A DNA stretch of 64,000 nt. Origin: Paradesertivirga mongoliensis. Lineage in GTDB: Bacteria; Bacteroidota; Bacteroidia; Sphingobacteriales; Sphingobacteriaceae. Of this stretch, positions 1 through 9,493 are shown piece after piece. The position numbers and the translations under genes were made by a program. The stretch's first letter is position 1. Each line of letters starts with the position of its first letter. Location of the stretch: NCBI RefSeq assembly GCF_024436395.1, contig NZ_JAFMZO010000003.1, positions 248,001 through 312,000 of the forward strand, written 5' to 3'. A model generated the notes under the pieces. The model did not search any database. It saw only the letters and a list, made by a program, of their open reading frames with translations, and was not told where the DNA came from.

Positions 1-1303
1 ACAGTCCGTCCTCTACCTGGCCAGAAATGTTGTATGTAGGATAGATATGCGTAGCACTCTCCACGCAGGAATTAATAACATTAGTGATATTGAGTGTAGA
101 TTTACTGAATTGCAGCTTTCCCTTTTGAATTTTGCTGACATCTAACAAATCATTCACCAAATTCTGTAATTTACCAATGGCTTCGTCTGCTTTTCCGACA
201 AACTGTTTAACTCTCGGGGGTACAGGCTCATTCTTGTACGATCCAATCAATTGCAGATATCCCTTAAGGCTGGTAAGAGGAGTTTTAAGTTCATGGCTCG
301 CAATTCCAATAAACTCGTCCTTTTTTTCCATTGCACGTTTCTGATCTTCTATATCAGTTGCCGTGCCCACCCAAAATAGGATCTCTCCGGTTTCACTTCT
401 TAAGGGGTTGGCGCGGTTTAAATGCCAGCGATAGTTACCATCATATCGTTTGTACCTGTTTTCTATTTCAAAGGTCCCACCAGTTTTGAGTGCAGTAGAA
501 AACCTGGACAGGGTCCTTTCTAAATCGTCGGGATGAACCACCGCAGCCCAGTCGTTACTTTGCTCAAGCGTTAAGCCAGTGTATTCATACCATCGTTCGT
601 TAAAAAAATTGACCTCCCCGTTCGGCAGGTTTGTCCAGGTCATTTGCGATATGTTGTTCGAAAGCATTTTAAAATGCTCTCTGCTCAAAAACAACTCGTT
701 GGTTCTCTTTTTAACGGTGTCTTCCAACTGGTTATTCAAAGCGACACTGATTTGTTGTGCCTCTTCGAGCTCCTCATTTTTTATTTTTAGTAATTTTTGC
801 GATTTCTTCTGAGAGGTAAGATCTGTTAAAATCACACTCATGGATGTGCCCTCATCAAGCTCGAGTGTATTGAGTGATAACAGAAATGGAATCGGTTCGC
901 CTGATGAATTTAACAGGTAAAGCTCAGCTTTACAATCGTTCTCCCAGGAACATTCAAGTAAAGATTTGAAGCCTTCGCGCGATTCTGGCGCCATAAAGTC
1001 AATAAAGGACAAACCAATTACTTTTTCCAGAGGTATTTCAAGTGCATTTGCAAAACTCGAATTACTATAAACAATAATGCCCTCCCGGTTCAAAGTTACA
1101 GCGCCCTCGTTCATTTTTTCGATGAAGACTCTGTAGGTTTGATCAGCGTTTTTGAGTGTATAAAGCTGATGTCCATCTTCATTTTGCACGATAAGGGCAT
1201 CTACCTGGCCAGTACGGATAGCTTCGATAGTCTCGTTGGCTTCATCAAGTTTTAGTCGAAGCTCGTATAACTCACGCTCCAATTGCTCAACCGATTTTGT
1301 CAT
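1..1303 (-). CDS. PAS-domain sensor histidine kinase, 3' part outside the window
   Basis: Reading back from the ATG at 1303, the protein has a short N-terminal coiled coil, a PAS domain (about residues 50-165), a second coiled coil, a PAS/PAC domain (about 205-330) and a HisKA dimerisation domain with the H-box ASHELKTP. The ATP-binding HATPase_c domain must lie beyond base 1. It has no obvious membrane segment in the visible part, so it is probably a cytoplasmic sensor. Its start codon overlaps the stop of the upstream kaiB-like gene by 4 nt (ATGA), so it is translated from the kai transcript. By inference it is the output or input kinase of the Kai module; unlike cyanobacterial SasA it carries PAS domains and no KaiB-like sensor domain. 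No response regulator is visible. Confidence 0.9.
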   Translation of the reverse strand, partial: MTKSVEQLERELYELRLKLDEANETIEAIRTGQVDALIVQNEDGHQLYTLKNADQTYRVFIEKMNEGAVTLNREGIIVYSNSSFANALEIPLEKVIGLSFIDFMAPESREGFKSLLECSWENDCKAELYLLNSSGEPIPFLLSLNTLELDEGTSMSVILTDLTSQKKSQKLLKIKNEELEEAQQISVALNNQLEDTVKKRTNELFLSREHFKMLSNNISQMTWTNLPNGEVNFFNERWYEYTGLTLEQSNDWAAVVHPDDLERTLSRFSTALKTGGTFEIENRYKRYDGNYRWHLNRANPLRSETGEILFWVGTATDIEDQKRAMEKKDEFIGIASHELKTPLTSLKGYLQLIGSYKNEPVPPRVKQFVGKADEAIGKLQNLVNDLLDVSKIQKGKLQFSKSTLNITNVINSCVESATHIYPTYNISGQVEDGL

Positions 1304-1626
1304 TTCTCAGAATCTATTATTCCAAGCCCTTTCAATACTTTTTCCGTGTCGGATAAATCGCCTATCAACCTTCTCTCTGGCAGAGGGTGTTTTTTTACCA
1401 GTAAGGGCAGAGCAATAATCTGCTCACGCTCTGCCATAAGAGGTTGCTGATATACATCTATGATCTCCAACTCATAACTATCCCTAAGATTCGAGTCGCA
1501 AATATTTTTAATATTTGAAATAGCTCTTATTGAATTAGGCGATGCCCCTGTTACAAACAGCTTCAGAAAATATATTTCCCGCCCCTCAGCGGGTTTAGTA
1601 TCTTCTTTCTTGGAGTGGTTATGCAC
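1300..1626 (-). CDS. kaiB: KaiB family protein, second copy
   Basis: This 108-residue protein has the thioredoxin-like KaiB pattern: LFVTGASPNS at the N-terminal strand, then VIDVYQQPLMAE, ALPLLVKKHPLPERRLIGDLS and EKVLKGLG. In cyanobacteria KaiB changes fold and binds the CI ring of KaiC. The start is a GTG at 1626; no in-frame ATG lies near, and it follows the stop of the first kaiB by one base. It has a charged N-terminal extension of about 15 residues that the first copy lacks. The two copies are clearly diverged paralogues, so they may bind different partners or different KaiC states. Confidence 0.88.
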   Translation of the reverse strand: MHNHSKKEDTKPAEGREIYFLKLFVTGASPNSIRAISNIKNICDSNLRDSYELEIIDVYQQPLMAEREQIIALPLLVKKHPLPERRLIGDLSDTEKVLKGLGIIDSEK

Positions 1627-1627
1627 G

Positions 1628-1930
1628 TCAAATTTTGTTTAAAGGCACTATATTTAAACCAACCAGTACCTTTTCCTCATTGGATAAATCGCCGATAATC
1701 TTTCGTATTGGCACGGGCACCTTTCTTACTAAAGTCGGGACCGCAAATATCTGATCTCCTTCGGCCAATTGCGGCTGTACCAGTAAATCAATCACTTCTA
1801 TTTGATATTTTCCCTGCAAATGTTCTTCACAGTATTTCTTTAAATTATTCAAAGCGGTGACCGATTTTGGCGTTTTGCCCGCAATATACAAACGAAGTTC
1901 CCAGGTTTGATCTATACTTTCCATTATCAT
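1628..1930 (-). CDS. kaiB: KaiB family protein, first copy
   Basis: This 100-residue KaiB homologue is close to the cyanobacterial pattern: [50 protein letters not shown] and EEKVLVGL. Its length is typical of the family (about 100 residues). The start ATG shares one base with the TAA stop of kaiC (TAATG), a sign of translational coupling; a second in-frame ATG lies two codons later. It is expected to bind KaiC. No kaiA gene is present, as is usual outside cyanobacteria. Confidence 0.92.
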   Translation of the reverse strand: MIMESIDQTWELRLYIAGKTPKSVTALNNLKKYCEEHLQGKYQIEVIDLLVQPQLAEGDQIFAVPTLVRKVPVPIRKIIGDLSNEEKVLVGLNIVPLNKI

Positions 1931-3675
1931 TACTGTTTTGAGTTATCAGAGGCCTCATTCGCTCCATCCGCACCTCTTCTGATTTTGGTCATTTCCTGTC
2001 TGTTACGCTCCAGAATTTCCTTCTTAAGCTCTTCCTCCATATATACTTTATTTAATTCCTCCTCCACCGATTCGAATTCGGTACGAAGATTGGCAATCTG
2101 TGCTTCAAGCACGGTTTTCTTCCGCAATATCTCGCGGTCTTTTCTGCTCAACGCGTGACCATGAAGCGCTTTTCCAGTTTCTTCGGACAATATTTGCGCT
2201 TCTCTTGCGGATCCGACAACCACGCCTTCCGGACCTAAATACACGTCAACCAGATTCAAGCCTTCATCACTTATAACAAATTCCCTTACCTGGTTGGAAT
2301 GTTTCATACCTCGCGATTTCATGATATAGAGTCCACGGTTACGCTCCCCATTCAGTTCTATATCCCGTACCAGCAACCATGCATCTACTAATGACGATAC
2401 TCCCTCATCCGTCTGCTCATTTACGATATTGTTAAGAGTAAGTGCTGTAAACATAACAGTAATTTGCTCTTCTTGAAGAAAATCAATCAGACGAATTAAC
2501 ATGGCCTTTACTTCACTTACGGAGCCAACCGTAATAAGGTTTGTAATGGGGTCAAGAATAACCACCTGCGGCTTAAATCTCTTTATTATTTTATGAATGG
2601 CTACAAGGTGCATCTCGAGCCCGTAGAGGGTAGGCCTGAACGCATGAAATTCCAGAATCCCCTCACTTACATGCTTATCCAAATCAAACCCAATAGATTT
2701 CATGTTTCGAACAATCTGCTTAGGCGATTCCTCGAAAGCCATATACACGCATCTTTTCTTATCTAAGCAGGCTTGATTAGCAAAGGAGGCTGCGATACTC
2801 GTTTTTCCGGTACCTGCTGTACCTGATACAAGAATACTGCTACCCCGGTAAAAGCCTTTTCCCTCCAGCATTTTATCCAGACTTGGAATACCTGACGATA
2901 CCCGCTCCGATGAGACCTCACTTTCTAACAATAGGGATGTTACAGGCAACACCGAAATCCCATCTTTATCAATCAAAAATGGATATTCATTGGTTCCGTG
3001 AACCGAACCACGGTATTTTACCACACGTAACAGCCGTGTCGAAATTTGGTTAATTACCCGATGTTCAAGTAAAATTACACAGTCTGACACGTATTCCTCA
3101 AGCCCCTGCCTGGTGAGAGCATTGTCGCCACGCTCGCCGGTGATCACTGCTGTTACGCCTTTTTCTTTTAGCCAATGAAAAAGCCTTCGCAGTTCGGAGC
3201 GGAGTATGGCCTGGTTGTTCAAGCCAGAAAAAAGGTTCTCAATAGTATCTAACACCACGCGCTTGGCGCCGATGCTATCAATAGCGTAACCTAACCGAAT
3301 AAAAAGTCCGTCCAGGTCATATTCCCCTGTTTCTTCTATTTCACTTCGCTCAATGTGAACATGATCTATTTTGATCATCTTGTTATCCCGAAGGGCTTTG
3401 AGATCAAATCCCAGCGAGGCCACATTCATTTCTAGCTCTTCAGCTTTTTCTTCAAAAGCCATGATCACGCCAGGCTCGTTATATTCAACAGCTCCCCGTA
3501 CAATAAATTCTATGGACATAAGGGTTTTGCCACAACCAGGACCGCCGCAAATTAATGTAGGGCGGCCTTGAGGTATACCACCCTCGGTAATTTCGTCAAG
3601 TCCTTTAATTCCCGTTAAGGTTTTTGGAAAGTTATACTTTTCCATTGCCGACAAATAAGTTTTATCAGTTATCAT
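1930..3675 (-). CDS. kaiC: KaiC-family double RecA ATPase/autokinase
   Basis: This is a two-domain KaiC of 581 residues. CI has Walker A GGPGCGKT at 44-51 and the catalytic glutamate pair E75-E76. CII has Walker A GTAGTGKT at 285-292 and E315-E316. The autophosphorylation site of Synechococcus KaiC (S431, T432, with T426 nearby) aligns with S427, S428 and T422 here, in [10 protein letters not shown], so both phosphoacceptors are kept, one as Ser instead of Thr. After residue about 500 the cyanobacterial tail is replaced by a charged, heptad-like coiled coil (about 508-567). It is the first gene of a tightly packed kaiC-kaiB-kaiB-kinase operon. The first ATG was chosen; M11 is an alternative start. 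Confidence 0.95.
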   Translation of the reverse strand: MITDKTYLSAMEKYNFPKTLTGIKGLDEITEGGIPQGRPTLICGGPGCGKTLMSIEFIVRGAVEYNEPGVIMAFEEKAEELEMNVASLGFDLKALRDNKMIKIDHVHIERSEIEETGEYDLDGLFIRLGYAIDSIGAKRVVLDTIENLFSGLNNQAILRSELRRLFHWLKEKGVTAVITGERGDNALTRQGLEEYVSDCVILLEHRVINQISTRLLRVVKYRGSVHGTNEYPFLIDKDGISVLPVTSLLLESEVSSERVSSGIPSLDKMLEGKGFYRGSSILVSGTAGTGKTSIAASFANQACLDKKRCVYMAFEESPKQIVRNMKSIGFDLDKHVSEGILEFHAFRPTLYGLEMHLVAIHKIIKRFKPQVVILDPITNLITVGSVSEVKAMLIRLIDFLQEEQITVMFTALTLNNIVNEQTDEGVSSLVDAWLLVRDIELNGERNRGLYIMKSRGMKHSNQVREFVISDEGLNLVDVYLGPEGVVVGSAREAQILSEETGKALHGHALSRKDREILRKKTVLEAQIANLRTEFESVEEELNKVYMEEELKKEILERNRQEMTKIRRGADGANEASDNSKQ

Positions 3676-3896
3676 AAAATAATTTTGTAAATATTCAGGT
3701 GACTTATCTAAATGCAGAGGCAGTATCCCGAACTAAATATCATCTTAACAATTTTTTTCAAAAAGAGTTTATCGGGCTTTCAGCAACTGACAAGAAATTG
3801 CTACTACCAAGCAGAATATTAACCATTGAGAAATATACTCTATTATTAATTTAAAGCTACTATAAATACGACATTCACAAAGAAAAGTTCAAAGTA

Positions 3897-3904
3897 TATC
3901 TTTG
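3897..3904 (+). promoter_or_regulatory. TAnnTTTG -7 box of the Gfo/Idh gene
   Basis: TATCTTTG fits the Bacteroidota -7 consensus TAnnTTTG. It ends 12 nt before the ATG at 3917, giving a leader of only a few bases. No good -33 TTTG lies 19 nt upstream. Confidence 0.5.
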
Positions 3905-3916
3905 CAGAAAAATGTT

Positions 3917-4897
3917 ATGAGTATCAAATGGGGAATTATTGGCTGTGGTGATGTCACTGAAATTAAAAGCGGGCCTGCCTTCAACAAAGTTGAAGGGTCG
4001 AAATTGCAGGCGGTTATGCGGCGTGATACAGCTAAGGCAGAAGATTATGCCAAACGTCATAATGTCCCCAAATTCTATTCTGATGCTATTGAACTGATTG
4101 AAGATCCCGAAGTGGGCGCCATTTATGTTGCAACCCCTCCTGCATCTCACGAGCAATATACAATAGCCGCCTTAAAAGCGGGCAAACCGGTGTACGTAGA
4201 GAAACCGATGGCGATGTCGGAAGAAGGATGTCTCCGGATGATAGAGGCATCACAGAAGTATTCTACCAAGCTTACGGTAGCACATTACCGGAGAGCGCTG
4301 CCGATGTTCAATAAGGTGAAAGAGCTTATTAAAGAAATTGGCGACATCCGGTTCGTCTCCATTCAGTTCCTACAACCTTCAAAAACAGAGTTGGTTGCCA
4401 GCACAGAAGTTAACTGGCGTACAAACCCTGAGATTTCGGGTGGCGGTTTGTTTCACGACATGGCACCCCATCACATTGATTTGATGTTATATTTCTTTGG
4501 TGATCCGGTAAAAATTTCGGGGTATTCCGCTAATCAGGCGAAACTCAGCGGCGCCGACGACATTGTTTCCGGAGAGTTGGTATTTGCGAATGATGTCATT
4601 TGCAAGGCGCTCTGGTGCTTTAATGTATCAAACGAAGAATCAAAAGACCTCTGCGAGATTGTTGGTGCGAAGGGAAAAGTATGCTTTCCATTTCACGGAA
4701 ACTTCTGTCAGATAATCACAAACGGAAAGACTGGAACCTTTAATTTCATCCATCCTCAACACATACAACAACCGATGATAGAACAAATAATACGATACTT
4801 CAACAATGATACAGATATCAACCCTTGCGATGCAGGCGAAGGTGCAAAAGTCGCCCGTATTATGGATATTTTTACCGCAAGACGTACTGCCAAATAG
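3917..4897 (+). CDS. Gfo/Idh/MocA family NAD(P)-dependent oxidoreductase
   Basis: The 326-residue protein begins with a Rossmann fold, GIIGCGDV at residues 6-13, and has the family EKP motif at 95-97 (VEKPMAMS). The C-terminal half is the alpha/beta domain that binds the sugar or cyclitol substrate. The family oxidises or reduces sugars and inositols with a nicotinamide cofactor; the substrate cannot be told from the sequence. The start is ATG 3917; a TTG further upstream lies inside the promoter box. It is a single-gene unit between the kai operon and the pump operon, closed by a strong terminator. Confidence 0.88.
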   Translation: MSIKWGIIGCGDVTEIKSGPAFNKVEGSKLQAVMRRDTAKAEDYAKRHNVPKFYSDAIELIEDPEVGAIYVATPPASHEQYTIAALKAGKPVYVEKPMAMSEEGCLRMIEASQKYSTKLTVAHYRRALPMFNKVKELIKEIGDIRFVSIQFLQPSKTELVASTEVNWRTNPEISGGGLFHDMAPHHIDLMLYFFGDPVKISGYSANQAKLSGADDIVSGELVFANDVICKALWCFNVSNEESKDLCEIVGAKGKVCFPFHGNFCQIITNGKTGTFNFIHPQHIQQPMIEQIIRYFNNDTDINPCDAGEGAKVARIMDIFTARRTAK

Positions 4898-4898
4898 C

Positions 4899-4930
4899 GA
4901 AAAGCTCCAAAAGTGGAGCTTTTCATTTTA
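4899..4930. terminator. Rho-independent terminator, bidirectional
   Basis: Perfect 10-bp arms GAAAAGCTCC (4899-4908) and GGAGCTTTTC (4915-4924) with a 6-nt loop, flanked by A-rich and T-rich tracts. It ends the oxidoreductase gene and can serve the convergent RND pump gene. Confidence 0.85.
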
Positions 4931-4962
4931 TTAAGGTTAACTATTAAGGGTGCGCTAGATGT

Positions 4963-7900
4963 CTAATCTGTCTTTTTAGAAGTAGCAAACACTTTTTTGA
5001 AGCCGTTTTTTACTCTTTTCGAATTACTGTCAGCCAGCAGATACATACATGGAACCAAAACCAAAGTCAGGAATGTAGCGAAAGCCAATCCGAAGATCAT
5101 TGTCCATGACAAAGGCCCCCAGAAAGCTACGTTATCCCCCCCAAAATAAAGATGAGGGTTACCTGTACTTAAAAACTTGGCGAAGTCGATATTTAATCCG
5201 ACAGCGAGCGGTACTAATCCCAGCATCGTTGCTGTGGCAGTAAGCAACACGGGTGTCATCCGGGTGCGGCCCGCTTCAATAACCGACTCCCTTACACTCA
5301 TACCCTGTTCAATCATCAAATCGGTGAACTCAACAAGCAAAATCCCATTTCGAACAACAATCCCCGCAAGGGCAACGATTCCTATTCCAGACATTACAAT
5401 CGACATATCCATCTGGAATATTGTTATCCCCAAAAGTACCCCTATTATACTGAACAGAATCTCACTGAGAATAATTAAGGGCTTGCTTACAGAGTTAAAC
5501 TGCATCACCAGGATAATCAAAATCAAACCTAAAGCTGAAAGCATGGCCCCACCTAAAAATGCGGCTGTCTCCATCTGTTCTTCCTGTTCACCAGCCATTT
5601 TAATTGTTACACCGTCTGGAGCATTAAACTGATTAATTTCCGCCTGAATATTAGATACAACTTCGTTAGGATTGTAATCGCCTAACACATTGGACGACAA
5701 GATGATAATTCGCTTTTCTTGTTTCCGCTTAATACCGCCGTAAGTATTTACGTAATCAATCTGAGCGAAGGACGATAATGGCACCTGGCGAATGATACCG
5801 CCCATAGCCATATCACGATAAGTTACTTTCATATTTCGAATCGCCTCGAGATTGTCGCGCTGGCTTTCCTGTGCTCTTACGTTAATCTCGTAATCCTCTT
5901 TTGCATCTCTGAACTTAGACGCTTCCATCCCGTAGATAGCAGTCCGCAGATCGCCACCAACCTGGTAGGTAGATATGCCTTCACGATTCGCCCTTTCCCG
6001 GTCAATATTAAAAACAAGTTCGGGTTTGTTGTTCTGAAAGTCAGACTTCAGTTCTTCGATTCCGGCTATTTGCTTCGACTCAATATGCTTCAACAGTCGC
6101 TCGGAGGTTTTAATTAATGAGTCGAGCTCATCTCCGGTAATTTCGATACTGATAGGCTTGGCAGTTGGTGGACCACCTTGTTCCTGTGCTACCGAAATAA
6201 CCGCTCCTGGAATACCTTTAACGGCCTCTCTTATTTTGTCCAGATATGTTGACGTAGGCTCACCCACACGTTTGCCATACTGCACAAAGGCCACCGTTAC
6301 TTTACCTTTATTGGTGTAGTTTCCCTGATCTTCATCCTGCGGATCTGTTACGCCAATTGTTACGTTAGAAATAATAGACGAGACGTCGGGATTATTTCTG
6401 CCAACTATCCTGGTAACCTTTTCTTCTACCTGTTTCACCACTTCATTGGTGCGTGCCTGGTCTGTACCAATAGGCATTGTTACATAGACGAAAGCAAAGT
6501 TAGGATCGGCTGTTGGGAAGAACACCACTTTAGGTGGAACAACAAACATTAAGGCGATAGTAAAGAAAAGCAAGCCTACTGTCCACAAAAGCATTGCTCG
6601 GGGGCGCTTTAACGCCCAAACCAACAGATTAACATACTTATCCTGGAAAGCAGGCCAGGTTTTTTTCTGGAACCGCTCTATTACACCCGTCAAATAAAAA
6701 TGATTCAACAGATAAAGCAATGCGATCAGCACCACGAAGTTTCCAAGACCAAAGTTTATCAGATAAGAGACGACCGCCAATCCTGCAAAAATCCACATGG
6801 TCCTTTTTGTACTCTTGTCGAAACTTGGCTTAACGTGTGAATTTTCGTCATGCGGATGCATAAAGTCTACTGCGAAAACAGGGTTGATGATATATGCAAC
6901 CAACAGCGACGCTAACAGCGTTATTATAAGAGTTATCGGCAAAAAGAACATGAACTCTCCGATAATACCGGGCCAAAAAAGCAGCGGAATGAAGGGCGCC
7001 AGCGTAGTAAGAGTACCGGAAAGTACAGGAAGAAAAACCTCTCCGGCTGCAGTTTTTGCAGCTTTTACAATGGGCACTTTTCCATTATCAAAAATACGGT
7101 GAGTGTTCTCTATAACCACAATTGCATCGTCCACCACAATTCCCAAACCGAGAAGAAAGGCGAAAAGCACGATCATGTTCATGGTAAAGTTGAAGTCGAA
7201 TAACGCTCCCAATGCCGGCATGGTCAGGAAGGCCACGAACATGGATAAGGGAACCGACAGCGCCACAAACAAGGCATTGGTTACTCCCATAAAGAACATG
7301 AGGATCACCGTAACCAGAATAAATCCGATGATAATGGTATTGATCAGATCGTGCAAGGTAACCCGTGTCTGATCAGACTGGTCTCCGGTGATAGTGATGG
7401 TTAGATCCCTGGGAAGCTCCTTCCCTTTCATTTCGGCGATTAAAGCGTTGATCTTGTCTGAGGCTTCGATCAGGTTCTCACCACTCCTCTTTTTAACATT
7501 CAGAGTGATTACGTTTTTGCCGTAAAGACGGGCATAACTTTCCTGCTCCTTAAACGAATCTTTTACCTCGGCTATGTCTCTTAAATATACCGAGCCTCCG
7601 GTTGGAGTTTTGATAATAAGATTGGCGATTTCCTCCGCACTTTTAAATTCATTTTTGATGTTGATGGTACGTCTTACTCCGTCCATCTTTACGGTACCTC
7701 CTGAAATAGTGCGATTCTCATTGCCTACTGCCTGGTTAATATCCCAGAAAGACACCTGAGCGGCTGCCATTTTATTGAGATCAACGTTTATCTGAACTTC
7801 GGGGTCAAGTGCACCAACAATGTCAACTCCCGATATCTCCTTCAGACCCTCAATTCGATCTTCCAGATCATCCGCATATTCTTTTAAGCGCTTCAGGTCA

Positions 7901-8358
7901 TAATCACCGGAGACGTTAACGTACATAATCGGTAAATCGGCAAGATTGATATCCTGAATCACTGGATCATCCGGAAGATCGGTAGGCAAATCAGCCTTAT
8001 CTACCGCATCCTTCACCAGTTGCTTCGCCTCGCTGATCTCCACATCTGTATTAAATTCTGCGGTGATGATCGAAAAATCCTGGTAAGAATTCGAAGTTAT
8101 TTTCTTCAATCCTTTGGTCGATTTCAACTGTTTCTCAATCTGTTTGGTTACCAGATTTTCGATATTTGCCGGCGAGGTACCCGGATAAACCGTGGTTACG
8201 AAAATTTTAGGGATAATTACCTCCGGAAAATTTTCTTTAGGAAGGTTCTGGTAGGCCGAATAACCCATCAAAGTTAAAATCGCCACCAGCACATATATGG
8301 CCGTTTTATTGTCGATCGCCCAACTCGAGGGACCGAACTCTTTATTAACGTCTTTCAT
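4963..8358 (-). CDS. RND-family efflux permease (HAE1/AcrB-like)
   Basis: This inner-membrane proton antiporter of 1131 residues has the two-fold RND layout: a membrane helix near residues 18-36, a large periplasmic loop, a helix bundle from about 340, and the same pattern repeated. The proton-relay aspartates are D410-D411 (GIVVDDAIVVIEN). Where AcrB has a TM10 lysine (SAKNAILIVEF), this protein has an arginine (VVRNGILLVEF). The C-terminal half ends with a helix bundle and a basic tail. It is the last gene of a tetR-tolC-adaptor-permease operon, so it forms a tripartite pump. The substrate is unknown; metal, detergent, bile-acid or drug export are all possible. Confidence 0.93.
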   Translation of the reverse strand: MKDVNKEFGPSSWAIDNKTAIYVLVAILTLMGYSAYQNLPKENFPEVIIPKIFVTTVYPGTSPANIENLVTKQIEKQLKSTKGLKKITSNSYQDFSIITAEFNTDVEISEAKQLVKDAVDKADLPTDLPDDPVIQDINLADLPIMYVNVSGDYDLKRLKEYADDLEDRIEGLKEISGVDIVGALDPEVQINVDLNKMAAAQVSFWDINQAVGNENRTISGGTVKMDGVRRTINIKNEFKSAEEIANLIIKTPTGGSVYLRDIAEVKDSFKEQESYARLYGKNVITLNVKKRSGENLIEASDKINALIAEMKGKELPRDLTITITGDQSDQTRVTLHDLINTIIIGFILVTVILMFFMGVTNALFVALSVPLSMFVAFLTMPALGALFDFNFTMNMIVLFAFLLGLGIVVDDAIVVIENTHRIFDNGKVPIVKAAKTAAGEVFLPVLSGTLTTLAPFIPLLFWPGIIGEFMFFLPITLIITLLASLLVAYIINPVFAVDFMHPHDENSHVKPSFDKSTKRTMWIFAGLAVVSYLINFGLGNFVVLIALLYLLNHFYLTGVIERFQKKTWPAFQDKYVNLLVWALKRPRAMLLWTVGLLFFTIALMFVVPPKVVFFPTADPNFAFVYVTMPIGTDQARTNEVVKQVEEKVTRIVGRNNPDVSSIISNVTIGVTDPQDEDQGNYTNKGKVTVAFVQYGKRVGEPTSTYLDKIREAVKGIPGAVISVAQEQGGPPTAKPISIEITGDELDSLIKTSERLLKHIESKQIAGIEELKSDFQNNKPELVFNIDRERANREGISTYQVGGDLRTAIYGMEASKFRDAKEDYEINVRAQESQRDNLEAIRNMKVTYRDMAMGGIIRQVPLSSFAQIDYVNTYGGIKRKQEKRIIILSSNVLGDYNPNEVVSNIQAEINQFNAPDGVTIKMAGEQEEQMETAAFLGGAMLSALGLILIILVMQFNSVSKPLIILSEILFSIIGVLLGITIFQMDMSIVMSGIGIVALAGIVVRNGILLVEFTDLMIEQGMSVRESVIEAGRTRMTPVLLTATATMLGLVPLAVGLNIDFAKFLSTGNPHLYFGGDNVAFWGPLSWTMIFGLAFATFLTLVLVPCMYLLADSNSKRVKNGFKKVFATSKKTD

Positions 8359-8388
8359 TTTGCTTATTTATTACCGTAAAAAGAGCGG

Positions 8389-9480
8389 TTAGAACTTAAC
8401 AGATTCGCCTTCATTCAAATCCTGCATTCCGCTGATCACCACTTTATCTCCAGCTTTCAATCCCACTAAAATCTCTGCTTTGCCCTCAGAAACTTTTCCG
8501 GCTCTAACGTTTACACGCTTAGCTTTTCCGTTTTCTGCCACGAATACATAATCGGCTGTTTCTGATTTTTGGATAGCATTGACCGGCACTGTGATCGCAT
8601 TGTTTATTTTATAATCCACAATACGCAATACGGCCAGCATATTTGGGCGATATACATTTCGGGCCGGAAGTTTAATTTCAATATTAAAACTTCTCGAAAC
8701 CGGATCGATTACCCTCGAAGCATAGGTTACCTTTGTTTTAAGGCTATCCGGAACATCCGGCAGAATAACTTCCACTTCATCCCCCTGATTTACCCTTCCG
8801 GCATACGATTCGGCAACATTAGCCTCCACTTTTAGATCACTGGTATTCACTACCGTGATGCCTGGCATACCTGGCGAAACGGCCTGACCTAATTTAAGGT
8901 CCATTTTATCGACTGTCCCGGAGATGGGAGATTTCATTTTGTACATCGACTGCTGAGAACGCAATACACCAATTTGCCTTTCCAAGCCTTCCTTCTGGCT
9001 TTTTGCGGTCAGAAACTGAACTTCTGTACCGATCTTCTGATCCCATAAGTTTTTTTGGCGACGATATAATGAATTAGCCAATTCTAATTGGCTCTGTAGC
9101 TGAGAAATGCTCTGGCGGAGCACCTTGTCGTCAAGTTGTGCCAGAACCTGTCCGCGACTAACCCGCTGGCCTGCTGTTACGTAAATTCCGGTAATAACAC
9201 CGGGGGCTTCGGGGTTAACCTGCACATTCTGCTGAGCATCAACCCGGCCCTGAATTTCGAGAAAGCTTTTAAAAGTTGCCGGAACGACTTCCAAAACGGC
9301 AACATCAGCCACTTCCTGAACAGTCTGAACCCCGACCTCTTTTTCAAGAGCTGCAATCTTCTTATCAAGCTCAATCCGGTTCTTTTTCAGTTCTGCTAGT
9401 TCCGCTTTTTTATCTTTTGGCTTGCCACAGGCAGCTATTACTAAAATTACTGCCAGATAAATTATGTGTTTCATATTCAT
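8389..9480 (-). CDS. RND efflux periplasmic adaptor lipoprotein
   Basis: The membrane-fusion protein of the pump. From the ATG at 9480 (363 residues) it has a lipoprotein signal ending in IAAC (Cys18), a short coiled coil (about 23-45), a lipoyl/barrel-sandwich domain (QVNPEAPGVI to LAQLDDKVLRQ), an alpha hairpin, and a C-terminal beta-barrel region. It bridges the permease and TolC. An ATG exists at 9516 but would overlap the tolC gene by 23 nt and bury the signal peptide, so 9480 (or 9474) is preferred; it lies 13 nt after the tolC stop. Confidence 0.9.
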   Translation of the reverse strand: MNMKHIIYLAVILVIAACGKPKDKKAELAELKKNRIELDKKIAALEKEVGVQTVQEVADVAVLEVVPATFKSFLEIQGRVDAQQNVQVNPEAPGVITGIYVTAGQRVSRGQVLAQLDDKVLRQSISQLQSQLELANSLYRRQKNLWDQKIGTEVQFLTAKSQKEGLERQIGVLRSQQSMYKMKSPISGTVDKMDLKLGQAVSPGMPGITVVNTSDLKVEANVAESYAGRVNQGDEVEVILPDVPDSLKTKVTYASRVIDPVSRSFNIEIKLPARNVYRPNMLAVLRIVDYKINNAITVPVNAIQKSETADYVFVAENGKAKRVNVRAGKVSEGKAEILVGLKAGDKVVISGMQDLNEGESVKF

Positions 9481-9493
9481 TTTGATAATAAGG

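Noticed and set aside
5177-7372. Several plus-strand ORFs of 60-151 residues opposite the first RND gene
   Set aside because: They mirror codon structure of the pump, lack domains and are Ile/Thr/Pro-rich shadows.
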